In this document: piece by piece, positions 1 through 9,217 of the stretch
Position numbering within the stretch: the stretch's first letter is position 1
Layout: each line of letters begins with the position of its first letter
The notes under the pieces: generated by a model
The model's input: the letters and a program-made list of their open reading frames with translations, nothing else
What the model was told of the DNA's origin: nothing
The model's database searches: none
DNA from: an uncultured Alphaproteobacteria bacterium
Lineage (GTDB): Bacteria > Pseudomonadota > Alphaproteobacteria > Caulobacterales > Caulobacteraceae
Direction of reading: 5' to 3'
Assembly (NCBI GenBank): GCA_903822175.1
Contig: CAIJOB010000007.1
Location: 1 to 64,000 of the forward strand
DNA length: 64,000 bases
Made by a program: the position numbers and the translations under genes

Positions 1-543
1 CCCGTCGACCGACCAGGAGATCGGCAGGATGTGGGCGGCGCGGCGGCCCGGCAGCTTGATCTGGGCCAGCGCATTGCTGATCGCGCGGACCAGGTCGTGG
101 TCGCTGATCGGCCGGGCGCCGATGGAGACGCGGCCGGCCACCCGGTTGGAGGTGAGCTGGCCGCCGGCGGTGGCGACGGTGACGCTCTGGACGTTGACGC
201 CGGCGACGTTCTCGGCCCGCTCGACGGCCTGGGCGATGGCTTCCGAGGCCTCATCGAGATTGACGATGGAGCCGCTGCGCACGCCGCGCGACTGCACATA
301 CCCAACGCCGGCGGTGGTGAGAGTTCTGTCGCCCTTGTGGACGCCCTCGGGTTTCATGATGAAGCAGGTGACTTTAGACGCGCCGAGGTCGACGGCGGCG
401 ACCACCGGCGGGCGCACCAGGGCGGCCTTCAGCCCGTCGCGGCCATCGCGCCGGTCGCCGGTCGCTGGGACCGGTCCCTGGGACTTGCGGCGCTCGGTCA
501 GCTTCTCGGCAGCAGCTTCAGCGCGCGTGGCCAACTTCAACAT
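1..543 (-). CDS. ftsA: Cell division protein FtsA, N-terminal part (cut by the window edge)
   Basis: This is the first 181 codons of FtsA, the actin-like protein that tethers FtsZ to the inner membrane and recruits the divisome. The reading frame stays open to base 1. The actin-fold phosphate-binding segment VDLGASK lies at residues 51-57, and the ADRVAGRVS-like SHS2 region follows near residue 140. A basic, poorly conserved N-terminal stretch of about 45 residues precedes the fold, as in other alphaproteobacterial FtsA proteins. The ATG at 543 was chosen because the ATG overlapping the ftsQ stop (567) runs into a stop after six codons. The gene sits 20 bases after ftsQ, in the usual dcw position, and ftsZ would be expected beyond the left edge. 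Confidence 0.93.
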   Translation of the reverse strand, partial: MLKLATRAEAAAEKLTERRKSQGPVPATGDRRDGRDGLKAALVRPPVVAAVDLGASKVTCFIMKPEGVHKGDRTLTTAGVGYVQSRGVRSGSIVNLDEASEAIAQAVERAENVAGVNVQSVTVATAGGQLTSNRVAGRVSIGARPISDHDLVRAISNALAQIKLPGRRAAHILPISWSVDG

Positions 544-563
544 CGACTAGGCTTCCATCTGGG

Positions 564-1496
564 TCATTGCCCCGCCGCGGTCGGCGAGGGTTGTTGGACT
601 TGGGCGGGCAGCACCTGATTGGGCCTCGGGCGGACCGAGACCAGTTCGGGATTTCGCAGATCGATCCGGTCGAAGCCGAGCTCAAGGATGCGCGAGCGCT
701 GGTCGAGGCGCTCGAGTTGCATCAGCGCGCTTTCGACATTGTCGGCCGGCAGCTGGATCAGCGAGCCGTCCTTCATGCGCACGTCCCAGCGGCGGTCGTC
801 GACGCGGACGAGCGCGTCCATCTGACCGATCAGCCGTGGGCGCTGGGCGATCACCGGCAGGATCTCCGGGGCGTGGACGGCGGCGCCGTCGCCCACCACC
901 AGCGGCAGGGTCGCGAACCGCGCCGGGTCGGCTTCCTTGATCACCTGGCCGTGGTCGTCGATGACGAACTGGCGCCCGGCGTGTTGCCAGACCGCGAGCT
1001 GGCGATGCTCCACGACCGCGACCACCAGGGTGTCGGGCAGCAGGCGGACGATGCGCGCCTCCTTCACCCAGCCGACCTTTTCGACGCTTTTGCGCAGGTC
1101 GGTGAGGTTGAGGCCCAGGATCGGCTGGTTCTTGTAGACGCCGGCCGCCTTGACGATGTCGGCGGTGGCCATGGGCGAGGCGCCCTGCACCTGGATGGTC
1201 TTGAGACGGAAGCCGGCGGCGCCAAAGCGGGCGTCGATGCCGGTTCCGATGGCGTCGGCCAGGCGCTGGCCGCGATGGCCGGTGGCGAGCGTGGCGACTG
1301 TGGCGAGGGCTAGGATCGCGACGGCGCCGATCAGAGCGACTTTCGGCGACAGGCCGTGGTGTTCGCGGGCCTGTTTGGGCGCGCGGCGCGCAGCCCTGGC
1401 CGGTGCGGCGCCCGGACCCGGGCGCGCCGCCTTCTGGGGCGCTCTAGCCGGGGGCTTCGCCTGTACGCGCGAGCCTCCCCGCACCGCCGCCGCCAT
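564..1496 (-). CDS. ftsQ: Cell division protein FtsQ
   Basis: FtsQ is the bitopic divisome scaffold that links early FtsA/FtsZ assembly to FtsL, FtsB and FtsW. The 310-residue protein has a long basic, Ala/Pro-rich cytoplasmic tail (1-50), one membrane segment (about 53-73), a POTRA domain (about 96-165) beginning [10 protein letters not shown], and the FtsQ beta domain to the end. The start ATG at 1496 has a strong GGAGG six bases upstream. This places the start 53 bases inside the 3' end of ddl, a longer overlap than elsewhere in the operon. Translation is therefore probably coupled to ddl. Confidence 0.93.
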   Translation of the reverse strand: MAAAVRGGSRVQAKPPARAPQKAARPGPGAAPARAARRAPKQAREHHGLSPKVALIGAVAILALATVATLATGHRGQRLADAIGTGIDARFGAAGFRLKTIQVQGASPMATADIVKAAGVYKNQPILGLNLTDLRKSVEKVGWVKEARIVRLLPDTLVVAVVEHRQLAVWQHAGRQFVIDDHGQVIKEADPARFATLPLVVGDGAAVHAPEILPVIAQRPRLIGQMDALVRVDDRRWDVRMKDGSLIQLPADNVESALMQLERLDQRSRILELGFDRIDLRNPELVSVRPRPNQVLPAQVQQPSPTAAGQ

Positions 1497-2409
1497 ACGC
1501 GTCCTCCGTGATCCAAAGCACCAGTCGGTCGAAATCCACGCCCTGCGACGCCGCCTGCTCGGGGACGAGCGAAGTCGGCGTCATGCCGGGCTGGGTGTTC
1601 ACCTCCAAGAGGACAAGAACATCCTTAACATCGTCGTAACGGAGGTCGGCCCGGGTAACCCCTCGGCAACCCAGGGCGGCATGCGCCATCTCGGCCAGTT
1701 TCATCGCCTTTTCAAAGGCATGCGGTGGGATCGGAGCCGGTACGACGTGCGTCGATCCGCCCTCCCCGTACTTCGCCTCGTAGTCATAAAATCCTGTGCG
1801 CGGAATAATGTCGGTGACGGTCATGGCCTTGCCGTCCATCACACCCACCGCGAGCTCCTTGCCGGCGATGTAGGGCTCGATCATCACCTCCTCGCCAAAG
1901 GTCCAGGACGGGGCCACGATCTCCTGCGGCGGGCGGTTGGCGCCCTCGAACACCAGGAACACCCCGACGGACGATCCCTCGGCGTTAGGCTTGACCACAT
2001 AGGGCGGCGCCATGACGTGATCGGCGGCCGCCTCGAAGCGGTTGAAGAGGCCCCCGCCTGGGACGGTGACACCGGCTGCGGCCAGCACCGCCTTGGCCTT
2101 GGCCTTGTCCATGGCCAGGGCCGAGGCCAGCACGCCGGAATGGGTGTAGCGGACGCCGAGCGTCTCCAGCACGCCCTGGACGCAGCCGTCCTCACCCCAC
2201 TCGCCGTGCAGAGCGTTGAAGCAGACGTCGGGCTTAAGCTGGGTGAGCACCTGGGCGAGGTCGCGACCGGCGTCGACGCGGCTGACCTTGGCGCCCAGCC
2301 GCTCCAGGGCGTCGGCGCATTCCCGGCCGGAGACCAGGCTCACCTCCCGCTCCGACGAGAGGCCGCCGAGGAGGACGGCGACGTGGACGCCGGAAAGCGG
2401 TGCGGTCAT
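1444..2409 (-). CDS. ddl: D-alanine--D-alanine ligase
   Basis: This cytoplasmic ATP-grasp enzyme joins two D-alanines to make the dipeptide that MurF adds to the peptidoglycan precursor. The 321-residue protein shows the N-terminal [15 protein letters not shown] loop, the glycine-rich [10 protein letters not shown] segment, and the C-terminal metal- and D-Ala-binding [19 protein letters not shown]. An ATG 24 codons upstream is in frame, but the conserved fold starts right after the ATG at 2409, so the shorter form is preferred. The last 18 residues (Gly/Ala-rich) extend past the usual end and overlap the ftsQ start. Confidence 0.94.
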   Translation of the reverse strand: MTAPLSGVHVAVLLGGLSSEREVSLVSGRECADALERLGAKVSRVDAGRDLAQVLTQLKPDVCFNALHGEWGEDGCVQGVLETLGVRYTHSGVLASALAMDKAKAKAVLAAAGVTVPGGGLFNRFEAAADHVMAPPYVVKPNAEGSSVGVFLVFEGANRPPQEIVAPSWTFGEEVMIEPYIAGKELAVGVMDGKAMTVTDIIPRTGFYDYEAKYGEGGSTHVVPAPIPPHAFEKAMKLAEMAHAALGCRGVTRADLRYDDVKDVLVLLEVNTQPGMTPTSLVPEQAASQGVDFDRLVLWITEDAYGGGGAGRLARTGEAPG

Positions 2410-2490
2410 GGGGATCGACTCAAGGACAGTGGGTTTTGGCGAAGATGACACGGCGGTGGCCGAGACGGCAGGTCCGGTCAAGCGTGGGGG

Positions 2491-3411
2491 TCAGGCCCGC
2501 CCGATCCGCTTGATCTCCCACTCCAGCTCGACGCCGGTCTTGGCGCGGACGTCGGCGCGGACCGCCTCGCCCAGGCCCTCCAGGTCGGCGGCGGTGGCCT
2601 CGCCGGTGTTGATCAGGAAGTTGGCGTGCAGGGGCGAGAACATCGCCCCGCCAAACGGTTTCCCCCGCCAGCCGGCCTCATCGACCAGCTTCCACGACGA
2701 GTTTCCGGGCGGGTTCTTGAAGGTCGAGCCGCCGGTCTTCTCGCGGATCGGCTGCGTCTGTTCGCGCCGGGCGGTGATCTCGTCCATGCGGGCGGCGATG
2801 GCGGCAGGATCGTCGGGCCGGCCCTCGAACAGCCCGCCCAGGAAGACCAGCGGCTCGGCCGCCGCGCGGGCGGACTTGCGGTAGCTGTAGCCGAGGTCGG
2901 TGTTGGAGAGCGTCAAGCGCCGTCCGTCGCGGGTCAGGGCATAGGCCTCGACCAGCACGTCCTTGGTCTCGGCGCCATAGCAGCCGGCGTTCATCACCAA
3001 AGCGCCGCCAACCGAGCCCGGCACGCCGCGGTAAAACTCCAGGCCCGCGATCCCGGCCTTGCCCGCCTCGCGCGCCAGGACAGCGTCCAGCACCGCGGCG
3101 CCGGCGAAGATGCGGTTCCCATCCTCTTTGGCATTTTTGGGAGGCTCTACGGCAGCGAACGCCTTGCCGAGCCGGATCACCACCCCTTCCACCCCGCCGT
3201 CGCGCACCAGGGTGTTGGAGCCCACGCCCAGCAAGGTGACTGGGACGGCCGCGTCGAGACCCTGCAGGAACTGCGCGAGATCGTCCTCGTCCTGCGGCAG
3301 GAACAGCACGTCGGCGGGGCCGCCTACGCGGAACCAGGTGAAGGGGCCGAGCGGCTCGTCGCGGACCAGCCTGCCGCGCACCTCGGGCAGGTTATCCCGC
3401 CAGCCGCTCAT
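2491..3411 (-). CDS. murB: UDP-N-acetylmuramate dehydrogenase
   Basis: MurB is an FAD enzyme that uses NADPH to reduce UDP-GlcNAc-enolpyruvate to UDP-MurNAc in the cytoplasm. The 306-residue protein carries the FAD-binding [12 protein letters not shown] and [18 protein letters not shown] motifs and the catalytic serine in GGSTFKNP. Its length is typical of the short (type II) MurB proteins. Its ATG overlaps the murC stop in an ATGA, so the two are translationally coupled. An 81-base gap separates it from ddl; no promoter is obvious there. Confidence 0.95.
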   Translation of the reverse strand: MSGWRDNLPEVRGRLVRDEPLGPFTWFRVGGPADVLFLPQDEDDLAQFLQGLDAAVPVTLLGVGSNTLVRDGGVEGVVIRLGKAFAAVEPPKNAKEDGNRIFAGAAVLDAVLAREAGKAGIAGLEFYRGVPGSVGGALVMNAGCYGAETKDVLVEAYALTRDGRRLTLSNTDLGYSYRKSARAAAEPLVFLGGLFEGRPDDPAAIAARMDEITARREQTQPIREKTGGSTFKNPPGNSSWKLVDEAGWRGKPFGGAMFSPLHANFLINTGEATAADLEGLGEAVRADVRAKTGVELEWEIKRIGRA

Positions 3412-4823
3412 TCCGCCGCGAGCGCCGTCAGTTGGTCCGGCAGGGCGTAGGACCAGGCGGTGATGTCGCCGGCGCCCAGCAGCACCACCAGATCGCCGGG
3501 CTTGGTCTCCTCGCGGATGATGCTCGGCAGGTCGGCGGGATCATCCAGGGCCAGCGCCCGGCGGTGGCCATAGCGGCGCAGGCCCTCCACCAGGGCGTCG
3601 CGGTCGACGCCCTCAATCGGCGCCTCGCCGGCCGCATAGACGTCGGCCACGATGACCACATCGGCGTCGTTGAAGGCGTGGCAGAACTCGTCGAACAGCT
3701 CGTTCAGTCGGGTGTATCTGTGGGGTTGGACCACCGCGATCACCCGGCCCTCGGTGACCGCACGCGCGGCCTTCAGGACCGCGGCGATCTCCACCGGATG
3801 GTGGCCGTAGTCGTCGATGATCCGCACGCCGTTGGCGACGCCCGTGGTGGTGAAGCGCCGACGCACGCCGCCAAAGCCCGCCAGGCCCTTGCGGATGTCG
3901 TCCGGCTTCACCCCTAGCTCGCGCGCCACGGCGATGGCGGCCAGCGCGTTCATCGCATTGTGGTGCCCGGCCATCGGCAGGTGCAGGGCGTCGTAGCGGA
4001 TCGCCGCGCCATCCAGCGGATGGATCACCACGTCGAAGTGGCAGCCATCCGGACCCATGGTCAGGTTCTCGGCGCGGACTTCGGCCTGCGGATTGACGCC
4101 ATAGGTGACGAGGCGCCGGTTCTCCACCCGGCTGGCCATGGCCTGGACCTCCGGGTGGTCGGTGCAGACCGCGGCGAAGCCGTAGAACGGGATGTTCTCC
4201 ACAAAGTCGCGGAAGCCCTTCTTCACCGCTTCGAAGTCGCCCCAGTGGTCCAGGTGCTCGGCGTCGATGTTGGTGACGATGGCGACCGTCGACTTGAGCT
4301 TCAGGAAGGTGCCGTCGCTCTCATCCGCCTCGACCACGATCCAGTCGCCGGCCCCAACCTTCGCATTGGTGCCATAGGCGTTGATGATGCCGCCGTTGAC
4401 CACGGTCGGGTCGAGGCCGCCGGCGTCCAGCAGGCAGGCGACCATCGAGGTGGTGGTGGTCTTGCCGTGAGTGCCACCCACCGCAACTGAGAACTGCAGC
4501 CGCATCAGCTCGGCCAGCATCTCGGCGCGGCGGACCAGGGGCAGGCGCCGCTCGCGGCCTGCGACCATCTCCGGATTGTCGGCCTTCACGGCGGTGGAAT
4601 AGACGACGGCCGAGGCGCCATCGACGTGGGCGGCGTCGTGGCCGATAAAGATCCTGGCGCCCAGCTTCTCCAGTCGCTCGGTGTTGGCGCTGGCCTTGGC
4701 GTCGGAGCCCTGCACCTGATAGCCGATGCGCAGCATGATCTCGGCGATGCCGCTCATGCCGATGCCGCCAATGCCGATGAAGTGCACGGGGCCGATGTCG
4801 AAGGGCACGGGGCGTCGGGTCAT
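3408..4823 (-). CDS. murC: UDP-N-acetylmuramate--L-alanine ligase
   Basis: MurC adds L-alanine to UDP-MurNAc, the first amino acid of the stem peptide. The 471-residue protein starts with the UDP-binding Rossmann motif [12 protein letters not shown], has the Mur ligase P-loop [12 protein letters not shown] near residue 115, the central DESDGTF segment, and the YGHHPVEI metal/ATP site. It is the first minus-strand gene after a block of oppositely oriented genes that splits the cluster. It therefore probably needs its own promoter in 4824-4963 or depends on read-through from murG across antisense genes. Confidence 0.96.
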   Translation of the reverse strand: MTRRPVPFDIGPVHFIGIGGIGMSGIAEIMLRIGYQVQGSDAKASANTERLEKLGARIFIGHDAAHVDGASAVVYSTAVKADNPEMVAGRERRLPLVRRAEMLAELMRLQFSVAVGGTHGKTTTTSMVACLLDAGGLDPTVVNGGIINAYGTNAKVGAGDWIVVEADESDGTFLKLKSTVAIVTNIDAEHLDHWGDFEAVKKGFRDFVENIPFYGFAAVCTDHPEVQAMASRVENRRLVTYGVNPQAEVRAENLTMGPDGCHFDVVIHPLDGAAIRYDALHLPMAGHHNAMNALAAIAVARELGVKPDDIRKGLAGFGGVRRRFTTTGVANGVRIIDDYGHHPVEIAAVLKAARAVTEGRVIAVVQPHRYTRLNELFDEFCHAFNDADVVIVADVYAAGEAPIEGVDRDALVEGLRRYGHRRALALDDPADLPSIIREETKPGDLVVLLGAGDITAWSYALPDQLTALAAE

Positions 4824-4963
4824 GCTGCGGTGCTAGCGTTTTTCGCACGTCCCCGAAATGGCGAAGTCCTCGCATCTGGGTTGTCTTGCGTTGCGGCTCG
4901 CGATCCAGCCGCCATGCTGAAGGCTGCAGAAGCGGCGCCTAGGCTCCGCGTAAGGAGCTTCAG

Positions 4964-5548
4964 ATGCGTAAGACTTTCCTCTTGCTGGCCGCGGGGGCCG
5001 GCGCGCTCAGCCTCGCGGCGGGCGCCGCCAACGCCACGCCGATCACCGTCACCGGCAGTGTGATCGGCACCGGCAGCCTCGGCGGTGACGTGTTCACCGA
5101 CGCCCTGGTGACCTTCAAGGCCCTCACCGACACCGACGACGTGATCGGCGCCTTCCAGATCAACAACATCCCGCTCGACGTCACGGTGGCGGGTCTGGGC
5201 AGCGCGGCCTTTACCGACAGCATGGCGGTCGTCGCCAACCCCAACCCCCTCGCGCAGGACATCGGCTTTGGCGACTTCAGCAACGGCTTTGCGCTGCTGT
5301 TCGTCGGCGGCTTTCCCGGCGGCTACGACCTGAAGAGCAACTACACGCTCACCGGAAACAGCATCTTCAACGTCGGCAAGACCTACGGCACCACCGGCGG
5401 CGATTTCAGCTTCCGCAGCACGGCCGAGACCGCGACCTTCACCGCCACGCTTGGCGCCGTGCCGGAGCCGGCGGCCTGGGCGCTGATGATCGGTGGCTTT
5501 GGCCTCACCGGGGCCATGTTGCGGCGTCGGCGCGCCGTCTTCGCCTAG
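4964..5548 (+). CDS. PEPxxWA-CTERM sorting-domain protein
   Basis: This is a 194-residue exported protein with a Sec signal peptide (residues 1-24, cleavage after ANA). Its C-terminus is a PEPxxWA-CTERM sorting tag: VPEPAAWALMIGG, a short hydrophobic helix and an RRRR cluster. Proteins with this tag are recognised by an exosortase-type system in proteobacteria and processed at the envelope. The body is rich in Gly, Thr and Asp and looks like a beta-rich extracellular domain; I do not recognise a more specific family. The start ATG has a good AAGGAG eight bases upstream. The gene runs against the surrounding dcw operon. Confidence 0.88.
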   Translation: MRKTFLLLAAGAGALSLAAGAANATPITVTGSVIGTGSLGGDVFTDALVTFKALTDTDDVIGAFQINNIPLDVTVAGLGSAAFTDSMAVVANPNPLAQDIGFGDFSNGFALLFVGGFPGGYDLKSNYTLTGNSIFNVGKTYGTTGGDFSFRSTAETATFTATLGAVPEPAAWALMIGGFGLTGAMLRRRRAVFA

Positions 5549-5551
5549 CCG

Positions 5552-6793
5552 CTAGACGCTCTCGCAGGTCAGACGCCCGGCGTGCAGCGCGCACCGGGCG
5601 ATCGGCTTGTCCGTGAGATCGTGGAAGACGCCGATCCAGTCGTCGCCGCGCCCCTGGCGGTCGAGGACGAAATAGCCGAACCGGTCCATGCCGAAGGCCT
5701 GGGCCTGGCTGCCGTCCACGGGAATCGTCACCTGGACGACCGCCTGAGCCTTGTCCGAATCCAGCACATCGCCGCCGGTGCCGACCACCAGCTCGCTCGG
5801 CCGCCCGGCCCCGAAATCCAGGCTGTAGAAGGTGTGCAGGTGGCCGGCGATGATCGTCTCGGTCTTGCCCAGCCCCTGCGCCTTCACCGCCTGACGCTCG
5901 TTGACGTTGCCGCCGGTGTCGACCAGCGCAGCGCCGATGCGGAAGATCTCCCAGAGCGGGCGGTGGGTGACCAGCCAGACGGGCTGTTTCGCCGCCGCCA
6001 GCGGCTTCAGGTCATGAGCGAAGGCCTCGGCCTCGGCGGCGATGGGCTTGGTGTCGTCGGGGTCGGCGCTGTCCAGCACGCCCAGGCTGACGCCACCGAT
6101 ATCCACCAGGAACGTGTCGCTGTGGGCCGGGCAGCTCCTCACCTGAGAGTCGGCGTCCAGCAGGCGGAACCAGCCCGCGCCGCCCCGATTGCAGTCCTCG
6201 TGGTTGCCGCGCGCGAAGACCCAGGGCGCGGCGGCCAGCAGGCCCGCCGCCGGGTCGAACAGCTCCGCCTTCCACGACGGCCAGCGGTCGCCGTAGGGGC
6301 TGCCCGCGCAACCCGCCGCCCCGGTCGGGCACGGCGTCTCGCGGTAGTAGTAGTCGCCCACATGGATCACCAGGTCGGGCTTCTGGGCCGCAGCCAGGTT
6401 GGCCACCCGGGCGAAGGGCCAGCCGGCGACCGGATCATTGCAGTTCTGGATTGTCTTACCCTTCAGCCGGCAGCCGCTGTCGCCCAGGATCACGATGCGG
6501 CGCGGCAGGGGCCTGGGCAGCGGCAAGGCCTGACCTGCAACCATTGCGTGTTTCGCGCCGCTGGGCAGCGCGGCCTCGCAGACGCTGTTGGCGAAGGCTT
6601 CGTTCGGCGCGGCCCGCAGAGTCATCGGCGCCGCCTTGCCATCCACCTCCAGCACCGGGCAGGCCTGGCCCTCGGCCACGGCGCGAACCTGGGCGCCCGA
6701 GCCGGTCATCTCCACCCAGGCGGCCAGCGGCGCAGCGGCGGCGGGGCCCGTCAGGCACAGCCATGAGACGAAAGCCGCAGCGATGATTCTCAT
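5552..6793 (-). CDS. Secreted calcineurin-like metallophosphoesterase
   Basis: The protein is 413 residues with a signal peptide (MRIIAAAFVSWLCLTGPAAA). It has the full set of dimetal phosphoesterase motifs in order: ILGDSGC, HVGDYYYRE, RGNHEDC, VTHRPLW and GHLHTF. It should hydrolyse a phosphate ester outside the cytoplasm; the substrate is unknown. The signal peptide fixes the start at 6793 rather than at the longer in-frame start. It ends three bases from the end of the converging PEPxxWA gene and lies between two PEPxxWA-CTERM genes, but itself lacks the tag. Confidence 0.87.
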   Translation of the reverse strand: MRIIAAAFVSWLCLTGPAAAAPLAAWVEMTGSGAQVRAVAEGQACPVLEVDGKAAPMTLRAAPNEAFANSVCEAALPSGAKHAMVAGQALPLPRPLPRRIVILGDSGCRLKGKTIQNCNDPVAGWPFARVANLAAAQKPDLVIHVGDYYYRETPCPTGAAGCAGSPYGDRWPSWKAELFDPAAGLLAAAPWVFARGNHEDCNRGGAGWFRLLDADSQVRSCPAHSDTFLVDIGGVSLGVLDSADPDDTKPIAAEAEAFAHDLKPLAAAKQPVWLVTHRPLWEIFRIGAALVDTGGNVNERQAVKAQGLGKTETIIAGHLHTFYSLDFGAGRPSELVVGTGGDVLDSDKAQAVVQVTIPVDGSQAQAFGMDRFGYFVLDRQGRGDDWIGVFHDLTDKPIARCALHAGRLTCESV

Positions 6794-7096
6794 GGGCGCT
6801 CTCCTCGCGGCCGGATGGCCCGCGGGCGGATCATAGCCGCTAGAGAACCCGGCGGCACCGTCGTTGGCTTGTCTCAGGCGCCGTTGCAAACACGTATCAA
6901 AAACGACGAATTCGCCTGTGACGGTAACGGAATTGACAATATCTCTTTCAGGCAGACACTACCTCAGGTGGAGGGGGCGTGCAGGTGGCGCGTCGTGGCG
7001 TCGCCGAATAGCGAATTCCCTCTCAGGCGGGCCGTGTGCGGCCGTTGGTTCGCGAGGAGCGGGCGTCCGTTCATCGCGCTTTTGGGGAGGCAGTAC

Positions 7097-8116
7097 ATGT
7101 CCGGAATTCGGGGTCTTGACCGTAAGCGCCTGCTGGGCGCGGCGGCGGCTGCAGCACTCGTGGCGGCGGCGAGCCAGAGCCACGCCCTAACCATCAACGC
7201 CACCTTCGACTCCTCGATCACGAGCCTGTCGAACGCGGCCGCCGTCGAGGCCACCATCAACAACGCACTGCAGTTCTACAACCAGTTCAGCAACCCAGTG
7301 ACGGTGAGCATCGACTTCCAGACCGGCGGCGGCCTTGGCGGCAGCGATACCGGTCTCTTCGGCGACACCTATGCCGGTTACACAGGCCAACTCGCGGCAG
7401 ACTCGCTGCTCCACCCGCAGAACACCGTCCTGCAGACGGGGCTCTCCAACCTGGGGTCCGGAAATCATAAGGACCTGATCATCGGCACGACCGCCAACGC
7501 ACGCATGTTGGGCTATAGTGGTTCGGATGGTTTCCTGGACGCCGACGGTAATTTCGGCGGCACGTTCGACGGCATCGTCAGCCTCAACACCGCGATCATG
7601 AATTTCACCGGCACGCCCGACGCGGCCCTCTATCCGGCCAATCAGGTCATCCAGCACGAGGTTGATGAGGTGTTGGGCGTCGGTGGTCCCGGCACCTTCG
7701 TCGACCAGCCCTTTGGCTCGAATCCCTTCGGCGACGGTTCGACATACATGGGCCTTGAGGATCTCTATCGGTACAGCTCCCCAGGCCACGCCAGCTTCAC
7801 CACCAGCCCTACCGCCACTGCCTATTTCTCCATCGACGGCGGCAACACCGACATCCGCGACTTCAACCAGGAGGGCGGCGGCTCCGACTATGCGGACTGG
7901 AAGACCGACTGCGGCGGCACGCAGAACGTCCAGGACGCGTTCGGTTGCCCGGGCACGCCGCAGCTGGCCTTGAATCGCCATTCGCCCGAGGCGATCGGCC
8001 TGCAGTCCATCGGCTATGATCTCGCGGTTCCTGAGCCTTCGGCCTGGGCCCTGATGATCGCGGGCTTCGGTCTGGCCGGTGCGACCCTGCGCCGGCGCCG
8101 CCCGGCCGTCGCTTAA
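7097..8116 (+). CDS. PEPxxWA-CTERM metalloprotease-like protein (NF038122 type)
   Basis: This 339-residue secreted protein has a signal peptide (about 1-33). It has a middle domain resembling the NF038122 family of putative metalloproteases, with the zinc-site-like IQHEVDEVLG. The C-terminus is a VPEPSAWALMIAGFG tag followed by RRRR. The ATG at 7097 has GGGGAGG seven bases upstream; longer in-frame starts would place the signal peptide internally. The HEVDE motif resembles HExxH without the second histidine, so protease activity is a family inference. The TAA stop overlaps the murG stop within a shared TTAA. Confidence 0.85.
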   Translation: MSGIRGLDRKRLLGAAAAAALVAAASQSHALTINATFDSSITSLSNAAAVEATINNALQFYNQFSNPVTVSIDFQTGGGLGGSDTGLFGDTYAGYTGQLAADSLLHPQNTVLQTGLSNLGSGNHKDLIIGTTANARMLGYSGSDGFLDADGNFGGTFDGIVSLNTAIMNFTGTPDAALYPANQVIQHEVDEVLGVGGPGTFVDQPFGSNPFGDGSTYMGLEDLYRYSSPGHASFTTSPTATAYFSIDGGNTDIRDFNQEGGGSDYADWKTDCGGTQNVQDAFGCPGTPQLALNRHSPEAIGLQSIGYDLAVPEPSAWALMIAGFGLAGATLRRRRPAVA

Positions 8117-9207
8117 GCCCCGGCGGTCTGTTCCACCACGTCGGCGAGGCGCTCGGCCGCGTCGGGGATCGCGACGGCGCGGGAGGCCGCGGCCATACGG
8201 GCCAGGCGCTGAGGATTGGTCAGCAGCTTTTCCAGGGCGCCCGAGAGGCTCGCGACGGTGAGTTGGCTCTCGCGGGCCACCTCCGCGCCACCGGCGTCAG
8301 CGAGCAGCTTGGCGTTCTGGCCCTGGTCGTCGTCCAGCGCGATGGCCAGCGGCACCAGGATCGCGGGCTTGCCGGCCACCGCGAACTCGCAGACCGAACC
8401 CGCGCCGGACCGGCCGATCACCAGATGGGCTGACCCCAGCCGCGTGGCCATGTCGCGGAAGAACGGTGCGATCTCCGCCTCGACCAGCGCGTTGCGATAG
8501 GTGCGCCGGGCGATCTCCATGGATTCCGGCCGGGTCTGCTGCTGGACCATCAGCCGCTGGCGCAGGCCCTCCGGCAGAGCCGCGATGGCTTCCGGCACCA
8601 GTTCGGAGAGCAGGCGCGCGCCCTGGCTGCCGCCGGTGACCAGCAGGCGGATCGGGCCTTCGGCGCCCGGCGGCGTGTAGGGCAGATCGGCGAGCGCCTG
8701 GATCGCCGGGCGCACCGGATTGCCGACCACGGTGGCGCGGCCGGCCACGTCGGCGGGCGCCTTGAGCAAGGTGGGGAAGGCGCAGGCGACGCGGGTGACG
8801 CTGCCCGCCAGCATGCGGTTGGCGCGGCCCATCACCGCGTTCTGCTCGTGGATCACGGTCGGGCGCTTATCGATCAGCGCGCCCACCAGGGCGGGCGCGG
8901 AAGGATAGCCGCCAAAGCCCACCACCACCCGCGGCCCGATCTCACGGTAGAGGGCGCGGGCCTGCATCGCGCCGCGCAGCACGGCGATCCCAGCGCGCGC
9001 CATGCCGATGGGGTCGCCCCGGCGGAAGGTGGCGGCGGAAAGCCCGATGCGGCGCTCGGCGGGGAAATCCTGGCTCAGGCCCGCGACCCGCTCGTCCGAC
9101 GCCAGCACGATCGACCAGCCCCGCGCGATCAGCGCCTCGGCCAGCGCCTGGGCGGGGAACAGATGGCCGCCGGTGCCTCCGGCGGCGAGAACGGCTATTT
9201 TGCGCAT
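8113..9207 (-). CDS. murG: UDP-GlcNAc--lipid I N-acetylglucosaminyltransferase
   Basis: MurG is the peripheral inner-membrane GT28 enzyme that turns lipid I into lipid II. The 364-residue protein has the N-terminal glycine loop AAGGTGGHLFPA (residues 8-19), the VGFGGYPS acceptor loop, TGGSQGA, and the C-terminal UDP-GlcNAc-binding GRSGAGSVCE. It starts 10 bases after the ftsW stop. Downstream it meets a converging PEPxxWA gene, which separates it from murC, its normal neighbour. Confidence 0.96.
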   Translation of the reverse strand: MRKIAVLAAGGTGGHLFPAQALAEALIARGWSIVLASDERVAGLSQDFPAERRIGLSAATFRRGDPIGMARAGIAVLRGAMQARALYREIGPRVVVGFGGYPSAPALVGALIDKRPTVIHEQNAVMGRANRMLAGSVTRVACAFPTLLKAPADVAGRATVVGNPVRPAIQALADLPYTPPGAEGPIRLLVTGGSQGARLLSELVPEAIAALPEGLRQRLMVQQQTRPESMEIARRTYRNALVEAEIAPFFRDMATRLGSAHLVIGRSGAGSVCEFAVAGKPAILVPLAIALDDDQGQNAKLLADAGGAEVARESQLTVASLSGALEKLLTNPQRLARMAAASRAVAIPDAAERLADVVEQTAGA

Positions 9208-9217
9208 GGGGGCTCGC

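Noticed and set aside
6933..6961. TTGACA upstream of the metalloprotease-like gene as a -35 box
   Set aside because: No acceptable -10 sequence at 16-18 bases; left unassigned.
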